DNA from: Bacteroidales bacterium
GTDB taxonomy: Bacteria; Bacteroidota; Bacteroidia; Bacteroidales; S143-33
DNA length: 15,481 nucleotides
Assembly (NCBI GenBank): GCA_027083655.1
Contig: JALWNS010000266.1
Location: 1 to 15,481, forward strand
Direction: 5' to 3'
The number at the start of each line of letters is the position of its first letter. Positions within the stretch are counted from its first letter, which is position 1. The position numbers and the translations under genes were made by a program. Below the pieces are notes generated by a model. The model ran no database searches. It saw only the letters and a list, made by a program, of their open reading frames with translations, and was not told where the DNA came from. Shown here piece after piece: positions 1 to 9,106 of the stretch.

Positions 1-824
1 CTGCAGTGCCATACCTTAGAGACATCGATATTATTAACTTCTTCCATGACAAGGCAGAATCCATGGATACCCAGAAAAACATTGCAGCTTTTTACAACGA
101 AGTCGCTTCACTAGTTGAGCCTTATAAAAAACAAGGCATCCCTGCAATTGCTACCGGACACCTATTCGTAAGCGATAGCGCAAATAACGGACAAGATCAT
201 GCCGACTACACACTTGGAGGTTTGATAGACGTTAAAAGTAGTTTGCTCCCTGGCATATTTGATTATTACGCCTTCGGTCATGTTCATAGACCATGGAGAC
301 AAAAACAAAAAAACGTCTTTTACTCTGGTAACCCATTCTTCATGGGGCTCAATGATATAAAAGCCGGCATAAAAAAAGGGGTCAATATCATTGATACACA
401 GAACATAACAAACATTAAACGGATTAATACACCAACATGGCGGCATATGGTCCTTTTCGAAGGTTCTTTTGATTACGTCTGTGACCAGGTAAAAAATTTC
501 GAAAATACAGGCATATTAGCTCCTGCTTATGGTTTTGCTAAAATTAATGATTATCCGAATAATGTACCGGTTGATCAACTATACGACCATCTCGTTAAAC
601 TCAACAAAGATAATATTCATATTATAAAAGCCGTTTTCCCTCCAAAGCATTCCGGCAAAAATATCAATAATCAGGACCTTTCTTCGTTAAAAGAATATAG
701 TCCGCGTGAAATTCTGGAGTTCCATCTCCACAGATTTGGCTATAACAATGACTTTAAAAAACAAATTTTAGCTACTTTTGATGAATTAATGACTATTTAC
801 AAACAAAATCAAGGACAAGGCTGA
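1..824 (+). CDS. sbcD: SbcD/Mre11-like metallophosphoesterase nuclease, 3' part only
   Basis: C-terminal part of a calcineurin-like DNA nuclease of the SbcD/Mre11 family, which with an SbcC/Rad50 ATPase normally processes hairpins and double-strand ends. The frame is open to the left edge, so the GTG at position 6 is internal and the N-terminal Asp/His/Asn metal motifs lie outside. Counting from that GTG, I see the late metal-site motifs TGHLF (His52) and GHVHRP (His92, His94), followed by the family's YSG-N-P strand at about 107-111. The stretch of about 120-265 fits the SbcD C-terminal capping domain, including a closing SPREILEF segment before a final helix. The first visible residues, PYLRD, match the SbcD segment that follows the GNHD motif. 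No sbcC gene follows; the next gene encodes a secreted propeller protein. A YhaO-type repair exonuclease is the main alternative. The family call is firm, the subfamily less so. Confidence 0.85.
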   Translation, partial: AVPYLRDIDIINFFHDKAESMDTQKNIAAFYNEVASLVEPYKKQGIPAIATGHLFVSDSANNGQDHADYTLGGLIDVKSSLLPGIFDYYAFGHVHRPWRQKQKNVFYSGNPFFMGLNDIKAGIKKGVNIIDTQNITNIKRINTPTWRHMVLFEGSFDYVCDQVKNFENTGILAPAYGFAKINDYPNNVPVDQLYDHLVKLNKDNIHIIKAVFPPKHSGKNINNQDLSSLKEYSPREILEFHLHRFGYNNDFKKQILATFDELMTIYKQNQGQG

Positions 825-876
825 AACTTTGGTTAACAAATTGCATGTTTCTTTTTAAGGGAGCATAGTACCTGGT

Positions 877-2334
877 ATGACTCTAAAAATCAGATATATA
901 CTACTGGCAATTATTTTACCTTTTTCTATCAAAGGCCAGTATTCATACCAGTGGACTAAGTTTTTTGGGAGCGATACACTGCTCGAAGCTACGTCCATTG
1001 GCTATACTACATCTGGTGATATTATAATAGCTGGTATCATACGTAATAACGGCACCCATACCCTTATACAAAAAATAACGCAGCAAGGGGAAATACTTTG
1101 GACTAAATCAATCTCACACCACAAAACTGCAGTTCCATCAAAAATAATTGTTATGCCAGATTCGTCAATTATAATTGCAGGATACATGTTAGATTGGGAG
1201 GAAAACAATGAAAATGTTTGGCTTGCTAAGCTCGATAGCAATGGTACACTTTTATGGGAACGTTTTTTTTTCCAATTCGGTTATAGCTATGCCACAGATA
1301 TAAAACCTACCCCTGATAACGGCTTTGTAATCTCGGCTAATAAATTCAATCCTACTGACAATTCGTTTGACTGGCTTATTCTCAAAACCAATTCATTGGG
1401 TCTGCTCAAATGGTACAAAACATCTGGTACTCCTTACAACGATAATATTAATGCCCTTGCCGTACTACCCAACAACACATATGCAGTAGCAGGATATGTC
1501 AGTGTTAATAATGGCGCACAGAAAATTATGGCAATATCAATATACGATAGCCTTGGACAGGAGATTTCATACAACGAGTTCAAAAACCTTGGCTTTTCTG
1601 AAGCAATGGATATAACTGCTACTAGAGATACAAGCTTAATTATCACTGGCTATACAATAGACTCTTTGTACAAACACGATATTGTCGTGATAAAACTTAA
1701 TAAACAGGCTGATACTTTGTGGCAGAAAACCTTTAAAATGCCTTTCCGACAAATTCCATTCTCTATTATTGAAGCATATGATAACACATACGTGCTTGCA
1801 TATAACCTTCTAACAGGAGAAATACCCTACTCTGACATTGGTATTTTACAGCTTGACCCCAATGGCAACATAATCTTTAGCCGCTTAATCAGAAGATCAA
1901 GTGATGATTTCATCGCACAACTAGTAGAACAACCAGACAATAGCTTAGCCCTGTTGGCAACTAACTTTGTTATAGGCCAAGGTTGGGTAATATCACTTTC
2001 CAAATGGAATAGTTTGCTAACTAGCGACATGTGGTTCATGTTCCCCAGAAAAAAAGTCATTGCCATAAACCAAAACCACATCAACATAAAAGCCTGCATA
2101 AAAAGTTATATGAAACCCTCGCAGGTTGTCGTCTACCATAATAACTCTATAGTCGATACAATTACAAACTTTACACTATTGCAAAACCGGCACTGTCCAT
2201 TTGCAATGAATATTGATATAAAACTTAGTCTGGGTATAAATGTCATCAAATTTGAAACTACCGATTACAAAGGCTTCAAATTTATTCGCAAACGTGTGAT
2301 TATATATATACCTTTGCCTAATAAAACATGGTAA
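877..2334 (+). CDS. Secreted seven-repeat beta-propeller-like protein with C-terminal Ig-like domain
   Basis: Exported protein of unknown function, 485 residues. Residues 1-20 form a signal peptide (hydrophobic core LLAIILPF, probable cleavage near Gly20-Gln21). Residues of about 40-383 hold seven degenerate repeats of about 45 residues. Each has an inner strand such as IIIAGY or YAVAGY, a strand such as WLAKLD or VVIKLN, a turn (SNG, DPNG) and a closing strand such as LLWERF or TLWQKTF. This is the pattern of bacterial delta-60/PQQ-like propellers and predicts seven blades. Residues of about 393-480 look like a small Ig-type beta domain with a conserved L-x-x-G-x-N-x-I strand near 451-457. 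I see no T9SS sorting motif at the C-terminus. An AAGGGAG stretch lies 13 bases before the ATG. The stop overlaps the next gene's start, suggesting co-expression with the wall hydrolase downstream. A structural or binding role is only a guess. Confidence 0.8.
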   Translation: MTLKIRYILLAIILPFSIKGQYSYQWTKFFGSDTLLEATSIGYTTSGDIIIAGIIRNNGTHTLIQKITQQGEILWTKSISHHKTAVPSKIIVMPDSSIIIAGYMLDWEENNENVWLAKLDSNGTLLWERFFFQFGYSYATDIKPTPDNGFVISANKFNPTDNSFDWLILKTNSLGLLKWYKTSGTPYNDNINALAVLPNNTYAVAGYVSVNNGAQKIMAISIYDSLGQEISYNEFKNLGFSEAMDITATRDTSLIITGYTIDSLYKHDIVVIKLNKQADTLWQKTFKMPFRQIPFSIIEAYDNTYVLAYNLLTGEIPYSDIGILQLDPNGNIIFSRLIRRSSDDFIAQLVEQPDNSLALLATNFVIGQGWVISLSKWNSLLTSDMWFMFPRKKVIAINQNHINIKACIKSYMKPSQVVVYHNNSIVDTITNFTLLQNRHCPFAMNIDIKLSLGINVIKFETTDYKGFKFIRKRVIIYIPLPNKTW

Positions 2335-5333
2335 AACCTGACCTTATGAAAGCAAAATCAAAATGGCTTTTCATATTTTTACTTGTTCCCCTGCTTATGG
2401 CACTTACACAATCTCCTTATTATAAACCTCAAACAGTTGTACCTGATAAAATAAACCCTCCATACTTACAAATAAAAGACAACTGGGCACGCCAGGTTTT
2501 GGATACTATGACACTGGACGAAAAAATAGGGCAATTATTTATCTATCAGGTTTATCCAGGGTCAGATCAAAGTGTCAACCAGGTCAGGCAATATATAAAA
2601 CAATATCACCTTGGAGGCGTTATTTTTTTCCGCGGAAGTGCTAGCCAAATAGCCAAACTCTCCCGCCAATTCCAGAGCCTCTCACCCAATATACCTCTTT
2701 TCCTTTCAATAGATGCAGAATGGGGCGTTAATATGCGCATACCAGGCACTGTAAAATTTCCTTATGAAATGACCCTTGGTGCCATCAGTAATAACAATCT
2801 CATTGCTGAAATGGGGCATGAAATAGCCCGGCAACTACATTTACTTGGTCTGAACATGAATTTCGCTCCTGTTGTTGATGTTAATATAAATCCACGTAAT
2901 CCAGTTATTGGTGTCCGTTCATTCGGCCAGGACCCTGTTAATGTTGCCGCCAAAGGCTTTGCATATACGAGTGGCCTGCAAGATTCTACAATCATTGCTT
3001 TTGCCAAGCATTTCCCGGGCCATGGCGACACAGATAAGGATTCCCACAAAACATTGCCAGTTATTAATCATCATTTCACCCGCCTGTGGCAGGTTGAGCT
3101 CTATCCTTACCGGCAGCTCATTCCAGCAGGATTGGGCGGTATAATGATAGCCCATTTATACATACCCGCAATAGAAGATGCTCCTAACACACCAACTACA
3201 CTTTCCCGCAATGTTATAACAAAATTATTACGAGACTCCCTCCACTTTAATGGACTGGTAATCACTGATGCAATGAACATGCAAGGAGTAATGAAATACT
3301 ACGGAACTGGTGAAGCAGAAATACGTGCCCTCCTTGCAGGTAATGACATACTTCTAATGCCACAGGACCTGCCCAAGGCATATAATGCAATAAAACAAGC
3401 TGTTATTTCTGGTGAAGTACCAATGGAAGTTATAGATAGTGCTGTTATCAAAATACTGAGAGCTAAACAATGGTTAAAAACAAAACCCCAGGTAGCGGTT
3501 GAAACAGAGAAGGTTATAGACCATATCAATTCACCACAAGCCAAATTCCTAAGCCTTAAACTTTATGAAAATGCAATAACGCTTGTTAAGGACATTGATT
3601 CCCAAATTCCATTAAGAAAAATAGAGAATAAAAAAATAGCAGTTGTATCGTTAGGTGCGCAAAATAATAACGTGTTCCAGAAGTACTTGCAGAAATATGC
3701 ACGTGTAGATGCTTATTCCCTACCCAATAATGCACGATACGAAGAATACCAGCAATTACGGGAACACGTTAAGAACTATGACATTGTCATTGTCTCCATT
3801 CATGCTACTAATAGTTTTCATCCTCCTCTTTATGGTGTTAGCGAAAATGCCATCTGGTTTGTTGCACGGTTGGCAAACGAAACAAATGTAATACTGGATG
3901 TCTTTGCTCCTCCATACATTCTAAACATGTTCAAAAACCTATCTAAGGTTAAAACTATAATAGTCTCATACGAAAATGTGCCATACGCACAGCAAGCTTC
4001 TGCAGAAATAATTTTTGGTGGTATTCCCGCACGAGGCAAATTGCCTGTAGCTGCTGCAGGCTTCAAAGTAGGTACTGGCATCCACACTAAAAGAATAAGA
4101 CTGAAATATTCTTCTCCTATAGAACTGGGCATTAATCCCGGTGACCTCAAGGTAGTTGACTCAATAATTTATGCAGCTATAGACAGTGGTGCCTTCCCTG
4201 GTTGCCAGGTTCTGGCTATCAAAGATACTGTTGTATTCTTTCAAAAAACTTATGGATATCTAACTTATTCCCGCTCACAACCCGTTAGAGAAAATACCCT
4301 GTACGATATAGCCTCTCTTACAAAGACAACAGCCACAACCTTGGCTCTAATGAAGCTTTATGATCAAGGTAAATTTGATATTAACCAGAAACTAGGTTAT
4401 TATCTCCCTGAATTAGATACAACGGACAAAGCAGACCTGAGAATTATAGACATTCTTACGCATCAAGCACGGCTAAAATCTTGGATACCTTTCTATCTGC
4501 ACACATATATAAAAGGAACAAAGCAGCTCGACCCTCGTTATTTTTCTTCCAGTAAGGACACATTGCACAATTTACAAGTCGCAAATAATATGTACATTAT
4601 AAACTCTATCAAGGATACAATATTCAAAGAGATCGCCCAATCCAAGCTTCGTAAACGTAAACGTTACCTATACAGTGATTTGGGATTTATTCTTTTCCGT
4701 GATTTGATCGAAAGACAAACAGGCACTGCATTTGACAAGTATGTCGAAACAAATTTTTACAGGCCTCTCGGCGCTTGGCATACATTGTTTAACCCTTTAC
4801 GTTATTTCCCAAAAACACAAATAGCACCAACAGAAAAAGATACTTATTTCCGCCACCAATTGGTACAAGGATATGTCCACGACTATGCTGCGGCTATGTT
4901 AGGTGGTGTCAGCGGTCATGCTGGTTTGTTCTCTACGGCTAATGACCTGGGCATCATTTATCAGATGCTATTACAAAAAGGCTATTATGCAGACCGCCAA
5001 TACATAAGCCCAAACACAATAACATTGTTCACGACAAAGCCTTTCCGCAGAACTAACCGGCGGGCGCTGGGTTTTGATAGTACAGACGGCGAGGAAGATA
5101 ATATTTATGCACCATCGGCATCAGACAAAAGCTACGGACATACTGGCTTTACTGGATGTATGGTTTGGGTAGATCCGGAATATAATTTTATTTTTGTTTT
5201 TTTGTCAAACAGAATTTATCCTGACATTAAAAATCCAAGAATTAACAAACTCCATGTACGTAGAAATGTACATGAAGCATTTTACCAGGCTATAAAAAAG
5301 GCGGAAACTAACCAGAACTTGATTTCTAAATGA
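2328..5333 (+). CDS. Exported GH3 N-acetylglucosaminidase fused to serine beta-lactamase-family domain (NagZ-AmiE-like)
   Basis: A 1001-residue exported hydrolase. Residues of about 7-27 are a signal peptide, so the Met at 2346 is an equally good start; I keep 2328 because its ATG overlaps the upstream stop (ATGGTAA). Residues of about 50-385 are a GH3 barrel of NagZ type. It has the KHFPGHGDT motif (227-235), the DSH dyad (Asp238, His240) that marks NagZ-type GH3 enzymes, and the probable nucleophile Asp314 in VITDAMNM. Residues of about 400-590 are the GH3 C-terminal alpha/beta domain (GGIPARGKLPV). Residues of about 605-995 are a serine beta-lactamase/PBP4-like domain (PF00144) with SLTK (Ser663, Lys666), YSD (Tyr782, in place of YxN) and HTG (938-940). 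All key residues are present, so both halves look active. In Bacillus subtilis, NagZ and AmiE, a PF00144-family MurNAc-L-Ala amidase, are separate adjacent genes that degrade muropeptides. By analogy this fusion probably does both steps in the periplasm. An esterase or DD-peptidase activity for the second half is possible. Confidence 0.93.
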   Translation: MVKPDLMKAKSKWLFIFLLVPLLMALTQSPYYKPQTVVPDKINPPYLQIKDNWARQVLDTMTLDEKIGQLFIYQVYPGSDQSVNQVRQYIKQYHLGGVIFFRGSASQIAKLSRQFQSLSPNIPLFLSIDAEWGVNMRIPGTVKFPYEMTLGAISNNNLIAEMGHEIARQLHLLGLNMNFAPVVDVNINPRNPVIGVRSFGQDPVNVAAKGFAYTSGLQDSTIIAFAKHFPGHGDTDKDSHKTLPVINHHFTRLWQVELYPYRQLIPAGLGGIMIAHLYIPAIEDAPNTPTTLSRNVITKLLRDSLHFNGLVITDAMNMQGVMKYYGTGEAEIRALLAGNDILLMPQDLPKAYNAIKQAVISGEVPMEVIDSAVIKILRAKQWLKTKPQVAVETEKVIDHINSPQAKFLSLKLYENAITLVKDIDSQIPLRKIENKKIAVVSLGAQNNNVFQKYLQKYARVDAYSLPNNARYEEYQQLREHVKNYDIVIVSIHATNSFHPPLYGVSENAIWFVARLANETNVILDVFAPPYILNMFKNLSKVKTIIVSYENVPYAQQASAEIIFGGIPARGKLPVAAAGFKVGTGIHTKRIRLKYSSPIELGINPGDLKVVDSIIYAAIDSGAFPGCQVLAIKDTVVFFQKTYGYLTYSRSQPVRENTLYDIASLTKTTATTLALMKLYDQGKFDINQKLGYYLPELDTTDKADLRIIDILTHQARLKSWIPFYLHTYIKGTKQLDPRYFSSSKDTLHNLQVANNMYIINSIKDTIFKEIAQSKLRKRKRYLYSDLGFILFRDLIERQTGTAFDKYVETNFYRPLGAWHTLFNPLRYFPKTQIAPTEKDTYFRHQLVQGYVHDYAAAMLGGVSGHAGLFSTANDLGIIYQMLLQKGYYADRQYISPNTITLFTTKPFRRTNRRALGFDSTDGEEDNIYAPSASDKSYGHTGFTGCMVWVDPEYNFIFVFLSNRIYPDIKNPRINKLHVRRNVHEAFYQAIKKAETNQNLISK

Positions 5334-6706
5334 GACAAAGTTTTTTTTACATACTCATAATCTTTTTTACACTATCTAGTTGCAAAAAAGAACAACCATA
5401 CAACAGAGTAGAACTTGCTTTCTCTACTGATACTATATTTTTTGATACGGTCTTTACACAGGTGGGATCGGCAACCAGGATGCTAAAAGTATATAACCAA
5501 ACTAACCAGGATATTATAATTGACCGCATCTACCTTGCCGGAGGAAGTGGTTCGGATTTCCGGCTAAATATCAATGGTGTGCCCACTAATGAAGCGAAAA
5601 ATGTTTTCCTCCCTGCCCATGATAGTATATACATCTTTGCCGAAGTCACGATTCATCCTAATAAAGGTTATCTGTTGAGGGAAGATTCCGTGATTTTTAT
5701 ACAAGCAGATAAAATACAGTCTATCAATCTTATAGCTATAGGTTGGGAGGTCTTCTTGATAAAAAAACTGATAATCACTTCCGATACATTGTGGAGTAGC
5801 GACAGGCCTATTTTGATTTGGGATTATGTAGCTATTGACCGCAACGCAACCCTTGCTATTACAGAGGGGACAAAGGTCTTCTTGCACCGCTTTGCCGGTA
5901 TTCATGTCTTTGGTAGCCTCAGGGTCCAAGGTGCTCCTGACAGTTTAATAACTTTTACGTCTGACCGCTTAGAAGATGATTATCAAGACATCCCAGGACA
6001 ATGGGGAGGTATAGTGTTATACCCAACGGCTCATGATAATAATTTTTCTTGGTGCCAGATAAAAAATAGTATTGTTGGAATTTCTGTGGACTCTGTGCTG
6101 GATACTGTTGTTATAGACCATAGCCAGATAATACACCAGAGCTACGCTAATATTTTTGCTAATAACACTAATGTCAATGTTTACTCCTCATTACTAGCAG
6201 ATGCGGGTTGGTACAACTTTGCTGCCATAAACGGAGGAAGGTATAAAATCCTGGGGTCTACAGTGGCTAATTATTATACATGGGGCACGATCCGGACAAC
6301 ACCTGCAGTGGCCATAACTAATTATTACATACAGAATAACCAGCCTATTTACGTAGCCCCTGCCGACATAACCATCATTAACACAATCATTTACGGCTCT
6401 CTTGACAACGAGCTCATACTCTCACCCGCCGAGCCATGGCAAAATTTCACTTATACTATTAGCCATTGCCTGATTAAAACAGACCAGACTTACCAGACCA
6501 CTGCCTCAATAATTAACCAGAATCCGTTATTCTCAAACATCAGCGGGTTTGACTTTTCTCTTAGCTCAGAGTCTCCTGCACGAGACAAAGCAGACATAGA
6601 TATAATTAACTCACTTCCGGCCATGCTCCGCTTTGATATAAATCAGGCAGACCGCCTGGCCGACGGTCTGCCTGACATTGGAGCCTTTGAGTGGCAACAG
6701 CAGTAA
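5330..6706 (+). CDS. Beta-helix lipoprotein with choice-of-anchor Q-like C-terminus
   Basis: Predicted lipoprotein of 458 residues. A short hydrophobic signal ends in the lipobox LSSC, with Cys18 as the lipidation site, followed by KKE. Residues of about 27-135 form an Ig-like beta domain common in Bacteroidota lipoproteins (DTIFFDTVFTQVGS at 34-47, then a strand ending in YLAGGSGSDF). Residues of about 150-400 carry short repeated strand-turn units (ITEGTKVFLH, GSLRVQG, QWGGIVLY, and others) typical of a right-handed parallel beta-helix. The end (SPARDKADID, then LPDIGAFEW) matches the choice-of-anchor Q signature. The start codon overlaps the previous stop as ATGA, so translation is probably coupled to the GH3 fusion. 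The codons after the start include a run of eight T at 5341-5348. The family is of unknown function; binding of polysaccharide or a surface-structural role is plausible but not shown. Confidence 0.85.
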   Translation: MRQSFFYILIIFFTLSSCKKEQPYNRVELAFSTDTIFFDTVFTQVGSATRMLKVYNQTNQDIIIDRIYLAGGSGSDFRLNINGVPTNEAKNVFLPAHDSIYIFAEVTIHPNKGYLLREDSVIFIQADKIQSINLIAIGWEVFLIKKLIITSDTLWSSDRPILIWDYVAIDRNATLAITEGTKVFLHRFAGIHVFGSLRVQGAPDSLITFTSDRLEDDYQDIPGQWGGIVLYPTAHDNNFSWCQIKNSIVGISVDSVLDTVVIDHSQIIHQSYANIFANNTNVNVYSSLLADAGWYNFAAINGGRYKILGSTVANYYTWGTIRTTPAVAITNYYIQNNQPIYVAPADITIINTIIYGSLDNELILSPAEPWQNFTYTISHCLIKTDQTYQTTASIINQNPLFSNISGFDFSLSSESPARDKADIDIINSLPAMLRFDINQADRLADGLPDIGAFEWQQQ

Positions 6707-6722
6707 CTTATGTAATTGCTTT

Positions 6723-6758
6723 CCCAGGGCAAGGTGCCTTCGGCACGCTTGCTCTGGG
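6723..6758 (+). other. Strong intergenic hairpin without T-tract
   Basis: An imperfect palindrome in the gap between two convergent genes. The arms CCCAGGGCAAGGTGCC (6723-6738) and GGCACGCTTGCTCTGGG (6742-6758) pair over 16 base pairs with one G-T pair (6728/6753), one bulged G (6747) and a TTC loop. It is GC-rich against AT-rich surroundings. No T-run follows on either strand, so it is not a classical intrinsic terminator. The G-T pair becomes a C-A mismatch on the other strand, so the + transcript (3' end of the lipoprotein operon) folds better. It may stabilise a 3' end or be a copy of a dispersed palindromic repeat. Confidence 0.6.
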
Positions 6759-6815
6759 TATGCATCTATTCTGGCTTTGTGTGTCTCACTCCGCACATTG
6801 CAAAAGACATAAAAC

Positions 6816-8969
6816 TTAGAAGGTTATACGGTAAACAAGTTTAGCCACAGTAGCAGTGGTGTATGGCTTTAATAATTCGACCTGATGGATTGGCTCGTCA
6901 TAGCCTGTAGTCAAAACAAAGTAAAAGTCCGATCCTACTTTGGGTATCCAGTGGAGACGTATGTTGTAAATCATTACATTTTCCAAGCTGTTAAACTGTA
7001 CAAAAGCCGAAACATTAAGCTTTGTCGTAAAAGCTAGATTTAAATAAGTAGCCAGCTCGTGTGTTTTCACTGTTCCTTGTGGGAGAATGACCTTATTGAA
7101 AGTATATTCCTCTCTCAGATTAAGATTTTTGTTAATATTCCATCCGCCGACCAGCTCTATTGTATGTATCCGTCCTGTATAGAAACCTCCCCAGTTGTAT
7201 AAGAAGAAAAACCATAGCCTACGTCCCTGGAATGACTCAAGCTGGATTTCATATTTGTACATCCAGTACCTACCCACAGGTATAACCACCGAATCTGTCA
7301 GAGCAAATGGTTCATCCAGACGGTCAAAGTTATGCTGGAGGTTAAACTCAAACCTGTCCCCTGTTTTAAACACAGCTCCAAGGGGGCGGGTTTCATTATA
7401 AAAGCTCTCCAGCTCTCCTGTTGTATGAGTTCGGTACATAGTAAATCCCCAGGGCTTTAGTAATAACCTTTTTACTCCTAATTTTTTGAATACACGGGGG
7501 GAGAGACGGAAATACCAACTGTAAGCATCATAATTTGTCCGGTACAAAAAGCCTAATTGTGGATCAAAATTCCTCTCTATAACATTTATACCCATATAAT
7601 TGTCAATCAAATCATTAGGATAATCAAGATAAATACGCCATGCCAAGGCCTGTTCCTGTGGTTGAAAATCCTCAAAACTTGAAGCTATCTTAGCACCTAT
7701 TGTTAAATTCTTGTTTCTAAGAAACTCAGAAGTACGATACTCTGCATCCAATCCTATTACCTGGTTTGACCCATGTGCATTTATCTTGTTAGTCACTATA
7801 CCCCCTACATACGATTGTTTCCCTATCTCCTGTTTGTATCTAAAAACCAGGTTATTTGTCGAAGGAATTGTATCTATAGGAGCTTCTTGCATGTTTAAGA
7901 AGCCTATTTCTGATCTTCCTACTTTGCCAAAAAGACGTGCTCCTGCCCAAATAGGCACCTGCTTACCATTCTCAATCCCTATTTCACGTGTGTAAAAAAC
8001 CTCTGTTCTATAGCCTAAATAAAATTGAAAATAATTGCTTCCTTCGAGGAAAAATTGCCTTTTCTCTGGGTAATAAATACTAAAGCGGGTAAGGTTAACA
8101 GGGATGCGGTCAACCTCTACCTGGGCAAAATCAGTAAATGTAGTTAAGTTTAACTTTAATGATGGTGTTATATTAACATTTAGATCTGCTCCTGCCTTTA
8201 GTGGAAAATGGACGCCTGTACTCTGGTCATACTGATAACCAACTAAAGTATAAGGTTTTAGCTCGAAACGGTGAACATAGCCTATATTCTTCAGGCCCAC
8301 CAACTTTCCAGCAGCCTCTACAGACATTATGGACTTATCCCGAGACCAGCCCTGCCATAACGATTGCTCATTCTTGGACATAATATCCCTTTCAAAATTC
8401 AAAGCCCAGGTATGTTCACTATCATTCTTAAACTGCAATGTGCTGTAATCAATAAATACCTCTGCAAACCATCCCGAATCTGTTATTGATGTCTTTGCGT
8501 CCCAAACACCGTTCCAGTCCAAATTTCCATCTTCGAAATTAAAAATCTGTAAGTCAGCCCTAGCACCATACGGATTAATTATAAACAAATAACCTGTCCT
8601 GTTATCGTCAAAAGGGCTAAGCATTATCTGGAAGTTATCCTCTGATTCATAATCAAAATCTACGCTCAGGCTCTTTGCAACTATTGTTGCAGGATCTTTC
8701 TGATAACACCATATACCGAAATAAAGACCATGCTTATCATAAACAACTGCTACTTCTGTGCGCTCACTTACCGGCTCACCATAATGCAAATCCCTTTGGG
8801 TAAAATTCGAAATATGCATAGCTTCTTTCCAGAAAGGCTCAGTTAAACGGCCGTCAAAATCAATCTTCCCATCTATACGTAAAGCTTTCAGATACGAAGG
8901 TTCAGAATGCTGTGCATAAGCAGGCAAAAAAAGCACTGCAATTGCAATCAGAACAAAAATTCTTTTCAT
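6816..8969 (-). CDS. DUF5916 outer-membrane beta-barrel protein with CBM9-like N-terminal domain
   Basis: A 717-residue outer-membrane protein of the DUF5916 family, widespread in Bacteroidota and of unknown function. The start at 8969 gives a clean signal peptide (MKRIFVLIAIAV, cleavage after AYA near residue 20). The longer frame from 9050 would add 27 basic AT-rich residues before it, so I reject that start. Residues of about 30-190 form a CBM9-like beta-sandwich (IDGKIDFDGRLTEPFW, then AVVYDKHGLYFGIWCY). Next comes the family's signature segment YYPEKRQFFLEGSNYF. The remainder is a run of alternating amphipathic strands ending in Phe (VYRITF), as expected for a barrel inserted by BamA. 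It stands alone, convergent with the lipoprotein gene and divergent from rplS. The CBM9-like domain suggests contact with a glycan, but no substrate can be named. Confidence 0.9.
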   Translation of the reverse strand: MKRIFVLIAIAVLFLPAYAQHSEPSYLKALRIDGKIDFDGRLTEPFWKEAMHISNFTQRDLHYGEPVSERTEVAVVYDKHGLYFGIWCYQKDPATIVAKSLSVDFDYESEDNFQIMLSPFDDNRTGYLFIINPYGARADLQIFNFEDGNLDWNGVWDAKTSITDSGWFAEVFIDYSTLQFKNDSEHTWALNFERDIMSKNEQSLWQGWSRDKSIMSVEAAGKLVGLKNIGYVHRFELKPYTLVGYQYDQSTGVHFPLKAGADLNVNITPSLKLNLTTFTDFAQVEVDRIPVNLTRFSIYYPEKRQFFLEGSNYFQFYLGYRTEVFYTREIGIENGKQVPIWAGARLFGKVGRSEIGFLNMQEAPIDTIPSTNNLVFRYKQEIGKQSYVGGIVTNKINAHGSNQVIGLDAEYRTSEFLRNKNLTIGAKIASSFEDFQPQEQALAWRIYLDYPNDLIDNYMGINVIERNFDPQLGFLYRTNYDAYSWYFRLSPRVFKKLGVKRLLLKPWGFTMYRTHTTGELESFYNETRPLGAVFKTGDRFEFNLQHNFDRLDEPFALTDSVVIPVGRYWMYKYEIQLESFQGRRLWFFFLYNWGGFYTGRIHTIELVGGWNINKNLNLREEYTFNKVILPQGTVKTHELATYLNLAFTTKLNVSAFVQFNSLENVMIYNIRLHWIPKVGSDFYFVLTTGYDEPIHQVELLKPYTTATVAKLVYRITF

Positions 8970-9106
8970 CACCTTAACCTTTCTTAATTTTATCTTAAAA
9001 TTAATTTTATGCCCATGAATAAAAAAATTTTTTATCAACTTTGAAAACACAATACTTTTTCAAGTTTTTTTTGGATAAAAAATTTAAAATTTTAAGAAAA
9101 AAGTTA

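Noticed and set aside
1263..1271. Run of nine T inside the propeller gene, and runs of eight at 5341-5348 (lipoprotein start), 14353-14360 (nucleotidyltransferase) and 15071-15078 (siaC start), as possible phase-variation tracts.
   Set aside because: Such runs are expected by chance in DNA this AT-rich, all frames are intact, and none is long enough to argue for phase variation without population data.
2919..3155. Overlapping open frames on both strands inside the GH3 coding region.
   Set aside because: The GH3 frame carries the catalytic motifs here; the others are shadows.
4140..5333. Serine beta-lactamase domain as an antibiotic-resistance gene.
   Set aside because: It is fused to a NagZ-type glucosaminidase and carries YSD and HTG motifs typical of AmiE/esterase-type members of PF00144; resistance is unlikely.
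6760..6819. A 19-codon open frame (starting MHLFWL) between the lipoprotein gene and the DUF5916 gene.
   Set aside because: It is very short, overlaps the DUF5916 stop on the other strand, and has no ribosome site or recognisable composition.
8970..9050. N-terminal extension of 27 codons on the DUF5916 protein.
   Set aside because: It would put a basic AT-rich stretch before a clean signal peptide; the internal Met at 8969 is the normal start for this family.
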